Below are positions 63,730 through 64,000 of a stretch of 64,000 nucleotides of DNA, piece by piece. Every line of letters begins with the position of its first letter. The stretch's first letter is position 1. A program made the translations under genes and the position numbers. The stretch comes from Paenibacillus silvestris (GTDB lineage: Bacteria > Bacillota > Bacilli > Paenibacillales > NBRC-103111), in the NCBI RefSeq assembly GCF_009882985.1, contig NZ_WTUZ01000014.1, forward strand, positions 12,017 through 76,016. Direction: 5' to 3'. Under the pieces are notes generated by a model. The model did no database searches, was not told the DNA's origin, and saw only the letters and a list, made by a program, of their open reading frames with translations.

Positions 63730-64000
63730 TAAACTCAGCTCCCTTCTGCCAGTATTATGTGCCAAAGCAGGTAGAAGCATTCCAACTGCGAGCATGAAAA
63801 GAAAGATCAGTTGTGCCAAGCTTAAATAGAGCAGTTCTGGCTTCGCAGCAGCAAAGAAACTAGCTAGCATTCCTGCCGCGCCACCATAAATCAACGTGTA
63901 TTTCAGTAAAATTCCACATCCGAAGCGATTCCGACGCCCCTCGTAGCCAATCTGCCAAATAAGCAGTGGCACAAGCAGCAGCGAAAAATAGACGCGATAT
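63598..64000 (-). CDS. Partial membrane protein, runs off the window edge
   Basis: At least 133 codons without a stop from the window end. Hydrophobic segments include LLLVPLLIWQI, LLKYTLIYGGAAGMLASFFAA and ELLYLSLAQLIFLFMLAVGMLLPAL; then a basic RRELSL is followed by the polar 43-residue segment that has its own ribosome site and ATG. The N-terminus lies outside. No family recognised. Confidence 0.55.
   Translation of the reverse strand, partial: YRVYFSLLLVPLLIWQIGYEGRRNRFGCGILLKYTLIYGGAAGMLASFFAAAKPELLYLSLAQLIFLFMLAVGMLLPALAHNTGRRELSLMSQNDSKTQIQQEQQNKEREKSSGAGKEGFVDKKLDGPNRPST

Noticed and set aside
1..64000. Prophage, insertion sequence, rRNA or tRNA genes
   Set aside because: No transposase, integrase or structural phage protein, and no clover-leaf or rRNA sequence was recognised by eye; a tool-based scan would be decisive.

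Overview
The window reads as chromosomal core DNA of a spore-forming, low-to-medium G+C Firmicute, most likely Paenibacillus or a close relative in the Paenibacillaceae. Pointers are a GerA-type germination operon, a SleB-like hydrolase, HelD, YneF, a BrxA/BrxB bacilliredoxin, an AcpS/cytochrome c/MutY neighbourhood, strong AGGAGG ribosome sites and many U-tailed terminators. This is inferred from gene content; no marker gene was compared. I see no rRNA, tRNA, insertion sequence, prophage or CRISPR.

Layout. 0.1-4.6 kb: a BceRS-BceAB-type peptide-sensing and detoxification module with a BceR-like operator. 4.6-7.0 kb: an ECF41 sigma factor and a FAD oxidoreductase behind a predicted ECF41 promoter. 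7.0-9.7 kb: a three-gene ABC-2 exporter. 9.9-12.7 kb: an LCP cell-wall enzyme and hemL. 13.3-17.9 kb: large-subunit glutamate synthase with a long leader. 18.0-21.3 kb: a 41-residue protein, a 44-bp tandem array and HelD. 21.4-24.1 kb: a ketodeoxygluconate operon (kdgK, KDPG aldolase, a VOC-DinB fusion). 24.2-30.6 kb: inositol phosphatase, FabI, UvsE, Ddl and an amidase. 30.9-36.4 kb: aconitase, SleB-like hydrolase, CDF transporter and an IclR regulator. 36.6-47.6 kb: alpha/beta hydrolase, dGTPase-like protein, FolE, TetR, YneF, HD-GYP, an Ogt-QueG-signal peptidase-Ntdp run, GNAT and MFS. 47.8-56.4 kb: KtrB-type K+ channel subunit, PAS histidine kinase, gerA-type operon and SodA. 56.6-64 kb: Crp/Fnr regulator, MutY, cytochrome c, AcpS, aldo/keto reductase, NadE, bacilliredoxin, and a small two-gene unit at the edge.

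The most unusual signal is not a gene. Of the nine gene-free stretches longer than 300 bp, six carry an element of about 175-190 bp built from four similar boxes of 12-26 bp. The outer box pairs are 50-52 bp apart and the middle gap is larger, about 57-65 bp. The boxes match within an element but differ between most elements, and some elements are arranged 2 forward plus 2 inverted. The layouts at 51.3 and 61.3 kb are identical (51, 63, 51 bp). I know of no described family with this architecture.

The second strong signal is regulatory. The same 17-bp dyad (GTTTCA-N5-TGAAAC) lies just downstream of the promoters of both aconitase and the IclR-family regulator, which suggests that this IclR protein controls itself and the TCA-cycle enzyme.
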